The notes under the pieces are model-generated. The model was given only the letters and a program-made list of their open reading frames with translations. It was not told the DNA's origin and made no database searches. DNA of 64,000 nucleotides, taken from Lonicera japonica (lineage: Eukaryota > Streptophyta > Magnoliopsida > Dipsacales > Caprifoliaceae). The DNA is taken from assembly GCA_021464415.1 (NCBI GenBank), contig CM038470.1:28607601-28671600 (forward strand). The letters are read 5' to 3'. Shown piece after piece: positions 1 through 11,362 of this stretch (position 1 is its first letter; each line of letters begins with the position of its first letter). Position numbers and translations under genes: made by a program.

Positions 1-615
1 TTACATGTATAATTTTTGGTTAATTGAGTTAATAAATTTATCTTACGTAATTCAAGTTACATGTTAATTAGTCTGATCGAAAAAGTTGAAGACAACAAAT
101 CACAACAATATGACAGAAAAGATAAATTTCCATTAAAAGAGGAAAATTGCAAACGGTGAAACTTGGAGGTCAAAACATTACATATTAAAGGAAAAATACA
201 GCTTAGAGTGCCCCTAAAACTTATAAGAATGTAAAACCACCACCTGGCCTTTGTGCAAAACAAAAGAAAGAAAGAAAATTAAGAAAGCAAAACGAATGAT
301 GGAGGAATAGTTATATTAGGGAAGACCAGCGACAATAACCCTCAAATTTCCCCTCGAACGGTGCGCTTTTCTTTGGGAATCGTCGAGCCATGATGGATAA
401 TTTAATGCTAGAAAAGTAGGAGTACCTTCAACACTAACATACTATGCCGGTCGTCTCCCAACACTTGTACTAACCATAACCACAGATGCCTAAAACTTTC
501 TTTAGAAGACAAGTGTTCAACACGGGTTTTCTTCAATTACAAATGGTGGCGGTCGACGAAGATACAAGCACACGAACTCAACTCGGCGGTTGAGCTCATA
601 TGCATGGGAGGCAAT
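1..615 (+). repeat. Unit 1, module P (3' region upstream of LTR-like block)
   Basis: Non-coding module that recurs in the same order at about 17.95, 31.4, 39.9, 49.4 and 55.1 kb. It contains the recognisable block 'cttggaggtc' followed by 'gagtgcccct' and ends in a purine-rich 'gggaggcaattgag', which could be the polypurine tract of an ancestral gypsy element. The window begins inside the module, so its left end is not seen. Short ORFs here on both strands are disrupted in sister copies and are not called. Confidence 0.75.
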
Positions 616-1250
616 TGAGAGAGCATAATTTATCTAAACAAGTTGGACCGGAACTATTGGGCCCATCGCCTAGCAGCCCCGGCCTTTTATCAAGGTAGAG
701 GTCCAAACCTGAGTGAGAGAGACATTCAAAGTACATCGCCAACTAAGTAACCAAGTAAAGTATATCAAGACTGAACTAGTCGTTCTTATGTCCTCAGGTA
801 ATGTTAACATATGCCGAGGAAATTACTTGTATGCCGATACGGTCGCCCCTACCAATGAAGATGAGACACCTGTACTTTAGCCGAGCAATACAACGTCAGG
901 CTGAAGTGAGCAATGTAACCAACGAAAACAGGACAGCTATAAAGTTAGCTAATTGTGGACAAGATTCAATCCGATCCACATATAAAAGTGCTACAATGTA
1001 GCTCATGTTTTACCCTTTGATATATTTTTACTAGTTATAGAGCATTGTAACCCTAATTCTTTGGATATAAATAAAAAGGGATGGCTCATAATCGCGGATC
1101 CGAAACAGCTAGAGCAAAAAATCTAGAAAAAAGAGAAGAGAATGAAAATAGATGTTAGCTTGTCTTCCTATTCTTAATACTATTTCCAAAGCAATAAAAG
1201 AGCACATTCCACAAAAAAGAGGATATACTGCGAGTTGATGTGAATATCAC
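616..1250 (+). repeat. Unit 1, LTR-like block Q/R (3' truncated)
   Basis: Starts with TGAGAGAGCATAATT, the common start of about a dozen copies in the window. It has an LTR layout: TATAAATA at 1066-1073 and AATAAA at 1193-1198, a spacing expected of U3/R. The usual end of the block ('cattcttgcta') is missing here, because the sequence jumps at about 1250 directly into module S. Inferred to be a gypsy LTR relic. Confidence 0.7.
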
Positions 1251-2634
1251 TAGAGAGAGTAGAAAAAGAGAGTAGGAAGTTGTTGTCTATTCTCATTACT
1301 GTAATAATAAGAAGGAAGGATCACTTTCTAAGGGACATTCCACATCACCAACAAACACATCATGTGAAAAAAATTCATCAGTCAGTAGAAAAGGGCCGGA
1401 TCGAAGGAATTTAATTTCAAGCCATCCAATTCTAAGTTGAATAAGTTGTTTATCATGAACACGTTGCATATTTAGTAATATTTGTACAAGAAAAAAGGCA
1501 ACCATCAAATTTTTCATGGAACTTGTCCATAATTTCGTATAGCTTTAGATTTGTGCACGAAATTGGTAAAATTGCGCCCTATAACGCAGTCCCAGAAAAG
1601 TTACAAGTTAAAATATTCAACCAAATAAAACCATACCTTTCTGCTTAGTTTATTATGCACACACAATATATACGTAATTGCGTGTTTACAATATTGTTCG
1701 TAGTGACATTGAATTTATTAATGTCATGACATTGTTTTATATTTTGAAAGTTGGGAGACACACCGAAATTAGAAAGCCATGTGGCAATAATATAAAACCC
1801 AATTAGAATAATAGGCAGAAAAAGCGAGTAGTGAGTTGTTGTATATTCTCACTACTGTAGTAACCGAAGGAACGATCACTTTCTAAGGGACACTGCACAT
1901 CATCAACAAACACATCATGTGAAATAAGCTTGTTTATCCTTTACTTTTCAATTGTTATTTCAAGTTCGGAAAAAGTAAATTATATTCAATCGTTCATATT
2001 TTAAATACAGGATATGCTTCGCGCATAACGTGTGTACTTACTCATTTTATATTCATTTAGATGTATTTAAAGCAAAATATATATATATCAAGTACTTTAA
2101 TTATTTAATGTTAAGATGTTTTTTCTTAAGCATCTGATTAAGGGTTCAAGTTTTACATATAATAATTTTTATTTAAAAATAATAAAATTATAAGGGCAAA
2201 ACAGAAAACACAAAAAAATTGAATCATAAAAGCTAAGGATGGCGTTTAATAGTAATAGACAAGAGAGCCTCTCATTTAGTTAAATTCAAAACATTCATTT
2301 TTAATGTTATTTCCATTTTTGTGTTGTATTCTCTTTTGTGGTATTTCATTTGTTGTTTTATTAATTGAACTTTGCTGCATTTTGTAAACAAAACATGTTC
2401 AATCTTTGTCAAGCCTTTTGACCACTCCAAGATTAATTAACTAAATCAGTCTAATTAAGTTGACCAAATAAATCAAAAAAAAATACACATATAATTTGAA
2501 GAAAATAAATAATGAGTGGTCGCTATATATCTTTCATAACTCAACTGTTATCACATCTACTGTTGCGGAAGAAATTAATGATGTGATCAGTTGTTTGAGA
2601 AAATCTTGTCCCGAGGAATTTGGCCACTGCCATC
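1251..2634 (+). repeat. Unit 1, modules S and left part of T
   Basis: AT-rich non-coding sequence repeated in every unit. S carries 'gccatgtggcaataat' and 'gcagaaaaagagagtag' twice (about 1270 and 1815), so S is internally duplicated here. A conserved inverted-repeat cluster lies at 1705-1733, including the 14-bp palindrome AATGTCATGACATT. T begins near 2510 with 'gagtggtcgctatatatc' and is interrupted at 2635 by a TRIM. No coding evidence. Confidence 0.7.
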
Positions 2635-3624
2635 TGTTGTGCCCCCGCTGGTACATGGGTCGGGCCGGGGCACCAACTTGGCCTGCCGAATTGCGCACAT
2701 AGTAACGATATTGTCCCCAACTAAAGCACATTTTGGCCACAAGCTAGTATGGAGTTTTAACTTAAAAGACATCATTACTATGTAGAGACTCTCCCCCATC
2801 TATATACCCATGTTGAGTTTTACATTTTTTTCATATGGGATCAACGGTTTGAGTCAACCATTCTCAATAATCTCCGCCTTGAATCAAACCAGTCCACCTT
2901 GGACTAACACCATAGTCCACCATGAATCCACCCTCAACTATTATCACATCTACTGTTGCGAAAGAAATTAATGAAGTGATCAGTTGTTCGAGAAAATCTT
3001 GTCCGGAGGAATTTGGCCACTGCCATCTTATGTGCCCCCGCCGGTACATGGGTCGGGCCCGGGGCACCAACCTGGCCCGCCGGATCGCACAGATAGTAAC
3101 GATATTGTCCCCAACTAAAGCACATTTGGGCCACAAGTGTGGAGTTTTAACTTAAAAGACATCGTTACTTTGTAGAGACTCTCCCCCATTTATATACCCA
3201 TGTTGAGTTTGCAACAATGTATATCCGCAAGAACATACGTAGGCTATAGCGACTCCGCCTGGCTCCACCAAGTCCAACTACCGAGACGCTTTTTGTAGCG
3301 ACTTATCACCTAAGGCTCTACTGAGTTCTTTCCAACTGCAGCTACCGATACTACTTCACAAGTACGTAAATCCACAATCGAGCTCTGATACTAATTGTTG
3401 TGTCCGCCGGCACATGGGTCGAGCCCGGGGCACCAACCAAGCTCGCCGGTCCGCATGCATAGTAACGATATTGTTCCCAACTTAAACACCTTTAGCCATA
3501 GGTGTGTGGTTTTAACTTAAAAGATCTCGTTACTATGTGGAGACTCTCCCCCACTTGTATACCCATGTTAAGTTCTACAATTTTTTTATGTGGGATCAAT
3601 GGTTTGAGCCAACCATTCTCAACA
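2635..3624 (-). mobile_element. TRIM-like LTR retrotransposon, internally rearranged
   Basis: A small LTR element inserted in module T of unit 1. Outer ends are TGTTGTG...CTCAACA, flanked by TSD CCATC (2630-2634 and 3625-3629). Sister units show the uninterrupted 'ccactgccatctccgtacg'. LTR copies lie at 2635-2869, 3028-about 3210 (truncated) and 3396-3624. Next to the right LTR, on the minus strand, is a primer-binding site resembling the complement of initiator-Met tRNA (ATTAGTATCAGAGCTC, 3380-3395), so the element reads right to left. Minus-strand TATATA lies in the LTRs. About 97 bp of host T sequence (2934-3027) sits between LTRs 1 and 2, implying a later tandem duplication of host plus LTR. 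No coding capacity. Confidence 0.8.
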
Positions 3625-4493
3625 CCATCTCCGTACGTCCACGACTACCAACCATCGCTTTCACTTGGAAACCCTCAACCATGATTAATTGCAAAATAAA
3701 GGTAACACACATGGGGCTGCAATCAAGATGTAATCAAGATAAAAGATAGAAAATTTATCAAAATTTTATATCATAATCATTTTCTATCACTTTAATTTTA
3801 TATTAATATAGATGATACTTGTGTACAACTTTCAAACTGTTCATTGATTTTGGGACGCCCAGGTGTTAAGTTGGTGCAATTTTTACAAAATAGTTCTAAG
3901 TGCATTAATTTGCATAGTTCATTAGTCTTAATTCATAGTTTCATTAACTGTGCATTTTGTTTGATTACAAAAAATATGATCTAAATAATCAAGAGAGATA
4001 TTTAAACTCTTATTACAGATGATAGTTTGATGTGAGTTTTCTTTATCCATAGTTAAAGAGAGAGATTTAAATTTTTATTTATTTATTTTTATAAAAAAAT
4101 AAGAAGGAAATGGTAGATATTTCTATAGTTGAAAGTGTGCACTTTTATGTATAACATGCGCTCGTGGTTCTAATTATAAGTTGATCAAAATCAAGCGAGA
4201 GTTACACTTATAAGTGAGTGGACGTCAAGAAAAAATCATTTAGCCCCTATTTTAATCAATAATTTAGATGAGTAATATTGGCACCTTATAAGCTCTATGG
4301 AGTATTAGACTCATAACATAATGAATTATCTCATATACTGAACTTATTAAAAAGAGCAAATTTATAGATCGGATAAAAAAAAACTACTTCTATCGCTCTT
4401 CGCATTAGACTATAATATAGAACAGTTATAGTATATCAGTTTATAACATACCTTAAATATACTATTCACTTTTGAAAAATCATTTTATGACCT
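3625..4493 (+). repeat. Unit 1, remainder of module T
   Basis: Continuation of T after the TRIM: 'ccgtacgtccacgac', 'catgattaattgcaaaataaagg' style blocks and the T end motif 'tcttcgcattagactataatatag' are shared with six other units. The tRNA-like A/B box found here in the other units is missing: the sequence passes from 'taatcaagag' straight to 'atgatagtttgatg' (about 3990-4030). Non-coding. Confidence 0.65.
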
Positions 4494-5227
4494 TCAGGGG
4501 GCATAATTTATCTAAAAAAGTTAGTTTAAAACTGTTGAGCCCGTGGCCTAGCAGCCTTAGCCTTTTCTCGTACGTGGTGGAGGTCCAAACTCGAGCGAGG
4601 GAGACATTCAAAGTACATCGCCGACTGAGATGACATGTAGCTGAGTAAAGTATATCAAGGCCAAGCTAGTTGTTCTTGTATCCTCAGGTAACGTCAATAT
4701 TCGCCAAGGAGATTACCTGTATGCCGATATGGTCGCCCTCGCCAATGGAGATGAGACACATGTACTTCAGCCAAACAGTACAACGTCATGCCAACATAAG
4801 CGTTGTAACTAGCGAAAAGGGGACAACTGTAAAGTGTAAAGTTAGCTAGTTGTGGATAAGATTCAATCCGCATATAAAAGTGCTATAGTGTAGCTCATAT
4901 TTTACCCTTTGCTGTCTTTTTTCTAGTTACTCTAATGGAGCATTCTAACCTTAATTTTATGGATATAAATAAAAAGTGATGGCTCATAATGGGAGATCCA
5001 AAAAAGCTAGAGCAAAAAATTTAGAAAAAGGGGAAAAGAGAGAAAATAGCTGGTAGCTTGTCTTATTCTTCTTAATACCATTTCTAAAGCAATAGAAGTG
5101 CACATATACCCAAAAAAAGGAGGATGCACTTTCAATAGATGTGAAAATCATTAGAGGAACCTACTTAAAAGCCAAAATACATTTGTTTTTTCTTCTTTAT
5201 TGCTGACCAGTACACTCATTCTTGCTA
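4494..5227 (+). repeat. Unit 1, LTR-like block Q'/R'
   Basis: Second LTR-like block of the unit, about 734 bp and similar along its length to the Q/R block at the start of the unit. It has a TATAAATA box near 4967 and ends with 'cattcttgcta'. Unlike Q/R it is followed by pol sequence instead of S. Part of the evidence that LTR-like blocks alternate with two kinds of internal region in this array. Confidence 0.7.
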
Positions 5228-6553
5228 CATGTTAGTGAAGAGCAAACGAGGCGCCGACCACGTAGCCGATCTTCGCAAGACCTTCGATATATTTAAATAC
5301 TATAAAATGAAGCTCAATGCGGCCAAATGTACCTTTGGCATCAGTTCTGGGATATTCCTGGGTTTCATGCATGGTTAACTATAGAGGGATTGAAGCTAAT
5401 CCATAAAAGATAAAAGGCCTTGCAAAATCTCAAAGTGCCAACTTGCCTCAAGGAACTACAAATCTTAATGGGTATGATTGCTTCCTTGAGCAGATTTATT
5501 TCCAAATGCTCTGATATATGCCAACCATTCTTTAAAGCTGTAAGAAAATCTAAAGTATTTGTTTAGGATGAAGAATGCGAGAAAGCCCTAGCTGATTTCA
5601 AGGCATACCTCAGTACCCTACCATAAATATTAATCCCAAACCCATATGAACAACTTTATTTCGACCTATCCTCAACAACAAAGAAAGTTAATGTCGCACT
5701 AATTAGCAATGAAGAGAAAGTTCAAATGCCAATGTACTATGTCAGTAAAAGTTTAGTTGAAGACGAACTGAATTCCTTGCCAAAAGAAAAACTAGACTAG
5801 TGCTAATCATAGCTTCCAGAAAACTATGCCATTTCTTTGATGCCCACCCCATTAAAGCACTAACATCCACCACCATGAAAGTTTTCATACGTTGATCAGA
5901 TATATCCGGCAGAATGGAAAAATGATATGTCAAACTAGGTAGGTTCCACATTGATTATAAACCCAAAACAACGATCAAAGGCCAAGTATTGGTGCTGAGA
6001 AAGACCACCACCTAGTCTGCGAAATTGAATCCGATTTGGGAAGGGAGTCTACTGGATGGATCTGATTATCTATTACCTCAGCTATCCCTAGATCAAACAT
6101 TATATAAGAAGATCATTGTAGGTCCTTACCTGAGGTGTGTACACTCAAGAATGGTTAAGAAGTTCTAGCCGAGCTCCACGAAAGGAGTTATAGGAGTCAC
6201 CCTGGAGGCCGGTCATTGGCTCATAGGGCCAGAAGCCAAAGCTATTGGTTTCTTTACATGTAGAAGGATCCCTTGGCTTATGTCAAAAAAGTGTGACAGA
6301 TGCCAAAAACACGCGCCGTTTATTCACTAACTCGGCACTGAGCTCTTCCCCTTGACTAATTCTTAGCCGTTTGCATAGTGCGGGTTGGATATTTTGGATC
6401 TTTTCCCAAAGGCTTTCGGTTCCAGAAAATTCGTGCTGGAAACTACAAATTACTTCACGAAATGGGTAGAAGTTGTTTCACTTGTCAAAATCGTTGATTC
6501 GAATGTCAAAACCTTTTTGTGGGAAAACATTGTCACCTGTTTCAGTATTCCCT
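5228..6553 (+). pseudogene. Ty3/gypsy (Tat-lineage) pol remnant: late RT, RNase H, integrase; truncated
   Basis: Conceptual translation gives, in broken frames, the RT segment after the catalytic site (LVKSKRGADHVADL, KMKLNAAKCTFG, FLGFM), the RNase H region (YYVSKSLVE, DAHPIKALTS-like) and the integrase zinc finger and start of the core (KKCDRCQKH, VEVVSLVKI). Frameshifts and stops are frequent. Gag, protease and the RT catalytic half are absent. The 5' junction 'cttgcta/catgttagtg' is identical to that of unit 6. The 3' end stops at the integrase 'tattcc' and is joined to module S of unit 2 through a shared 'cctaaaa', suggesting a microhomology-mediated deletion. Non-functional. Confidence 0.8.
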
Positions 6554-9073
6554 AAAAGCCAAAATACGTTTGTCTTTTCTCCTTTATTGCTGATCAGTAC
6601 ACTCATTCTTGCTAAGAGCATCATCTTATGGGTCTGGCCGAATTTTTTGTCACTTAAAAAATCTCAAACATGTAATATTTATACCTTATAAATCATTACT
6701 TTTTATTATGTAAATATTTTAAGAGTGAAAATAATTTCATGGCAATCATAGAAAAGGACCGGATCCGGTGAATTTAATTTCAAGCAGACCAATTCTAAGT
6801 TGAATAACTAGTTTTATCATGAACACATTGCATACTTAGTAATTTGTACAATAAATAGGTCAACCATCAAGTCTTTCTTCGACCTTGTTCATTAATTTCA
6901 TGCAGTTTTAGAGTTGTACACGAAATTGGTAAAATTGAGAGCTAGAACCAAGTCCCAGAAAAGTTACAAATTCAAATATTCAAACAAATAAAAGCATGGG
7001 TTACTGCTTAGTTTATTATGTATACGCAATATGTACGTGATTGCGTGTTTGCAATATTGTTCGTAGTGGCCTTAAATTTGTTAATGTCTTAACATTGTTT
7101 TGTATATTGAAAGACGGGGGGACACACTGAAAGCTAAATATTTTGAGGTGATTGAAATTAGTAAGCCAAGTGGCAACAATCTAAAACCCAATTAGCATAA
7201 TCGGCAGAAAAAGAGAGTAGTGAGTTGTTGTCTATTCTCATTACTGTAATAATAAGAAGGAAGGATCACTTTGTAAGGGACACTGCACATCATCAACAAA
7301 CACATCTTGTGAAATAAGCTTGTTTATTCTTTATTTTTCAATTTTTATTTCAATTTCAAAAAAAGTAAATTATATTCAATCGTTCATATTTTAAATCCTA
7401 GATTTGCTTCGCACATATCATCTGTACGTGCTCATTTTATATTCATACAGATGTATTTAAAACAAAAAATATATATCAAGTACTTTAATTATTTAATGTT
7501 AAGATGTTTTTTCTTAAGCATGTGATTTAGTGTTCAAGTTTTACTAATAATTATTTTTATTTAAAAATAACAAAGTTATAAGGGCAAGACTGAAACACAG
7601 AAAATTTGAGTCATAAAAGCCAAATAGACAAGTGACTATCTCATTTAGTTAAATTCAAAACATTCATTTTGTCTTACATTCTCTTTTGTGGTATTTCATT
7701 TGCTTTTTAATTAATTGAACTTTGCTGCAATTCATAAACACAACATATTCAATCTTTGTCGAGCCTTTTGATCGCCCCAAGATTTATTAATTAAATCAAC
7801 CTAATTAAGTTGACCAAACAAATCAAAAAAACACATATAATTTGAAAAAAAAAAATAATGAGTGGTCGCTATATATCTTTCATAACTCAACTATTATCAC
7901 TTTTACGGTTGTGGAAGCAATCAGAAATTAGGATCAGTTGTCTAAGAATATCTTGTCTTGAGGAATTTGGCCGCAGCCATCTCCGTACGTCCACCACTAC
8001 CAACTTTCACTTGGAAACCCTCGACCATGATTAATTGCAAAATAAAGGTAACAAACATGGGGTTGCAATCAAGATGCATGGATAGTGCGCTAGCTGTCAT
8101 AGGCAAATTCTATACAACTTTTAAAAGATAGAAAATTTATCAAAATTTAGTATCATAACCGTTTTCCATTACTTTAATTTTATATTAATATAGATGATAC
8201 TTGTGTACAAGTTTGAAATTGTTCATTGATTTTGGGACCATTTGTTAATTTAGTTCAATTTATAAAATTAGTTCTAAGTGCATTAATTTGCATTGTTCAT
8301 TCGTCTTGATTCATAGTTTCATTAATTTTCTTAGAATTTTTAGCGTTACTTAAGTTAAACTCTATTGTTTTTATAAAGCATTAACATTAAAATGAGACTA
8401 TCAATTGAAAATAATAATAAAAAATAGATACTAGAATTTCTCTAATGAGATGTCCATTTTGTTTGATTACAAAAAAATATGATCTAAGTAATCAAGAGTT
8501 GTTCAGGTTGGGGGGATACCGACTTAGATCTGGGAGAGATCTCGGGTTCGAGTCTCACAAATGATAGTTTGATGTGAGTTTTCTTTACCCATAGTTAAAG
8601 AGAGAGATTTAGACTCTGATTTATTTATTTTTATAAATAATAAGAAGGAAATTGGTAGCTGTTTCTATATTTGAAAGTTGTAAATTCTTTTTAACTTTAT
8701 CCTTTCACGTTTTAAAGTTCAATTCAAGGAGATAGTTACATATATAGGGAATGTGGTTCGGGCAAATAACCTTTAACAAATAATGTTATTTCAATTTCTT
8801 TTAATATTTTTGTTTCATTTGTGAATCGTATATGTACAACATACGCTCATGGTTCTAATAATAAGTTGATCAAAATCAAGCAAGAGTTTTACTACTTCTA
8901 TCACTCTTCGCATTAGACTGCACTTACAAAAAAGAGTAAATTTAGGGACAGGATAAAAAATAGCTACTTCTACCACTCTTCGCATTAGACTATAATATAG
9001 AAAGGCTATAGTATATCAGTCTTTAACATACTTAAAATATACTGTTCATTTTTGAAAAATCATCTTATAATCT
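6554..9073 (+). repeat. Unit 2, modules S and T
   Basis: Begins inside S ('aaaagccaaaatacg'), because P and Q/R of this unit were lost in the deletion that truncated unit 1 pol. S is single-copy here. The conserved hairpin cluster is near 7065-7100. T starts at about 7860 and includes the tRNA-like Pol III boxes at 8500-8555. AT-rich, no ORF supported by homology. Confidence 0.7.
8498..8650 (+). repeat. tRNA-derived SINE-like segment in module T
   Basis: A-box-like TGTTCAGGTTGG (8500-8511) and a B box GGTTCGAGTCT (8545-8555) at normal tRNA spacing, followed by a body and a T-rich tail ('atttatttatttttataa'). Similar segments occupy the same place in five other units. The acceptor stem does not pair, so this is not a tRNA gene. 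Likely a fossil SINE carried along in the array. Confidence 0.5.
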
Positions 9074-9788
9074 TGAGGGAGCATAATTTATCTACAGAAG
9101 TTAGGCCGAAACTGTTGGGCACATGGCCTAGCAGCCCCGGACTTTTGTTCTGGTGGAGGCCCAAACCCAAGCGAGGGAGACAATTAAAATACATCGATGA
9201 CTAAGATGACATATATGTTGCCAAGTAAAGTATATCAAGGCCAAACTTCTTGTTCGATCTTGTATCCTCTGGTAACGTCAATATACACCGAGGAGATTAT
9301 CTGTATGACGATATGGTCACCCCTGCCAACGAGGACGAGGCACTTGTCCTTAAACCAAGCAATACAACGTCATGCCGTCGTAAGCATTGTATCCAACAAA
9401 AAGAGGACAAGTGTTAAGTTAGCTAGTTCAGATTCAATCTACATATAAAAGTGCTATAGTGTAGCTCATATTTTACCCTTTGATGTCATTTTACTACCAT
9501 AATGGAGTTGTAATCCTAATTCTATGGATATAAATAAAAAGGAGTAGCTCATAATGGGGGATCCAGAAAAGCTAGAGCAAAAAATCTAGAGAAAGGAAAA
9601 AAGAGAGAAAATAGCTAGTAGCTTGTCTTTTTGTTCGTAATACCATTTTTAAAGCAATAAACGTGCACACACCCCCATAAAAAGGAGGATTTCCAGTAGA
9701 TGTGAAAATCATTAGAGGAACCTACCTTAAAGCCAAAATATGTTTGTCTTTTCTCTTTTATTTCTGATCAGTACACTTATTCTTGCTA
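9074..9788 (+). repeat. Unit 2, LTR-like block Q'/R'
   Basis: TGAGGGAGCATAATT start, TATAAATA near 9530, AATAAA near 9656, 'ttcttgcta' end. About 715 bp. Followed directly by RT sequence. Matches the Q'/R' blocks of units 1, 4, 6 and 7. Confidence 0.7.
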
Positions 9789-10121
9789 GAAACTTCATTC
9801 TGTGGGCTAGGCCAAATTTTTTGTCACCTTCAAAAGAATATCATGCTGGTGAAGAGAAAACGGAGCATCGACCAAATAGCTGATCTTGGCATAACCTCTG
9901 ATATACTTAGATACTGTAAGATGAAGCGCAATGTGGCCAAGTGTACTTTCAGCGTCAGTTATGTGAAATTCCTGGGTTTCATGGTTAACCACAGAAGGAT
10001 TAAGGCAAATCTATAAATGATAGAGGCCTTACAGAATCTCAAAGCGCCAATTTGCCTCAAGGAACTGCACATCTTGCTTCCTTGAACAGATTCATTACCA
10101 AATGCTTTGATAAATGCCAAT

Positions 10122-11362
10122 TGTAGAAACCCCGATCCGTGACCCCCGCAAGAACCCTAACGACCTACGAGAACTACTGTTTTTGGAGTCCGGAACCCAC
10201 CCGAGCACCCGAAACTACCCCGGGGGAGTTTGTTGCGCGACAAACCTATTTTTATGAAAGATTGTCGCACGACATATCACATTGTCGCGCGACAATCATT
10301 GATATGTCGCGCGACAATCCCACTATGTCGCGCGACCAACCACTTTCTGACACATCACAGTGTCAAAACCCATCACTTCAGCCGTTCGTCGCGCGACAAA
10401 GAGAAATGTCGCGCGACACTTGCCCTTTCTGGGGGAATGTCGCGCGACAATCTCTCCCGAGCACTATAAATAAGCCAACACCCCCAAGGGTTCTGGACGG
10501 CAACTTCTCGCCACAATTTCTATACTAAAATTCCTTATTCTCTCTCATATTTTCTAATCTTTAAGCCTTCTCCGGAAGCATCTGCGATAACATTTATTTC
10601 CGCAAGAGTCTCGGATCTAATCTTGGCACCCGAAGTGCCACCTTCTAGAGTCAGACCGCTGGAAATATTTCTAAGAGGAAAAGATAATATTCGCCGGAGG
10701 TCTTCTCTGCCGTATTATATTTTCTCTCTCTTATTCTTATATATATCGTCGGGAAGGTAACTAAAGTCTCTTCTAGTAATTAAATAAGATATTTGTATAT
10801 TAGTTTTATTGTAGACTTGTTTAGAACTCGATTTTTCTAACGGGGCGCTGCCCCGCACCCCGCGACCTGACCGGGCAGGTCGATCCCCGTCCTAGTAAGC
10901 GAAGTGGCGACATAGTTGTGGTAGATTCCTACCGCGCTCGAAAATCAGGTTTTCATTAGTTATTCCCAGAAAGCAGTAGAATATCAGTAAAAGCATCCAA
11001 GTTTTCCAACATAGAATAAACATATAAGACCACTAGAGACCGAAAGGGCGGAATGAGTGCTTAACACCTTCCCAAACCGTAATATAGTTCCCGAACCCTA
11101 TAGAATCCTGGTTTCGTAGACAAACGTGTAAAGAAAGGCTTATCTGTAGCCTTCCCTCTTACACAATCATTTTGTCCGTTTTCTCGTAAAACGTACTGGC
11201 GACTCTGAACGAACCCTCTTGCATCTAGAAATAGGATAGAGGGACTCCCGATATGAATTATCAACACATAGAAGCAAATGGAACAACGGAATCATTTCCG
11301 ATGTTTCAGACGCCCACCAACGAGAACGAGAACCCGGGGGGTCGCATTTGCGGATTCTCACA
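10122..11362 (+). mobile_element. Solo LTR with palindrome-rich U3 (family L1)
   Basis: Bounded by TGTAGAAACC...TTCTCACA with 5-bp TSD CCAAT (10117-10121 and 11363-11367). Removing it restores 'tgccaatcattctttaaag', as in units 1 and 7 ('tgccaaccatt'). Contains eight TGTCGCGCGACA-type palindromes, TATAAATA at 10465-10472, AATAAA near 11013, and the block 'gagaccgaaagggcg...taacaccttccc' (11036-11085) shared with the LTR at 12988-15022. No internal region or second LTR, hence solo. The 129-codon ORF over the palindromes is a by-product of the repeat and is not called. Confidence 0.9.
10231..10472 (+). promoter_or_regulatory. Eight interspersed 12-bp palindromes upstream of a TATA box
   Basis: Perfect TGTCGCGCGACA at 10283, 10305, 10407 and 10438, and one- or two-mismatch versions at 10231, 10263, 10326 and 10387. 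All lie within 220 bp, and the last ends 15 bp before TATAAATA (10465-10472). The position is that of LTR U3 enhancer elements. A cruciform or dimeric-factor binding site is an inference; I do not recognise the factor. Confidence 0.6.

Noticed and set aside
8500..8571. tRNA gene
   Set aside because: A and B boxes are present but there is no acceptor-stem pairing, anticodon arm or CCA-end context; a SINE-like origin fits better.
10139..10528. 129-codon ORF over the palindrome cluster
   Set aside because: The repeated SRD peptides come from translating the TGTCGCGCGACA repeats in an LTR; no protein family is evident.
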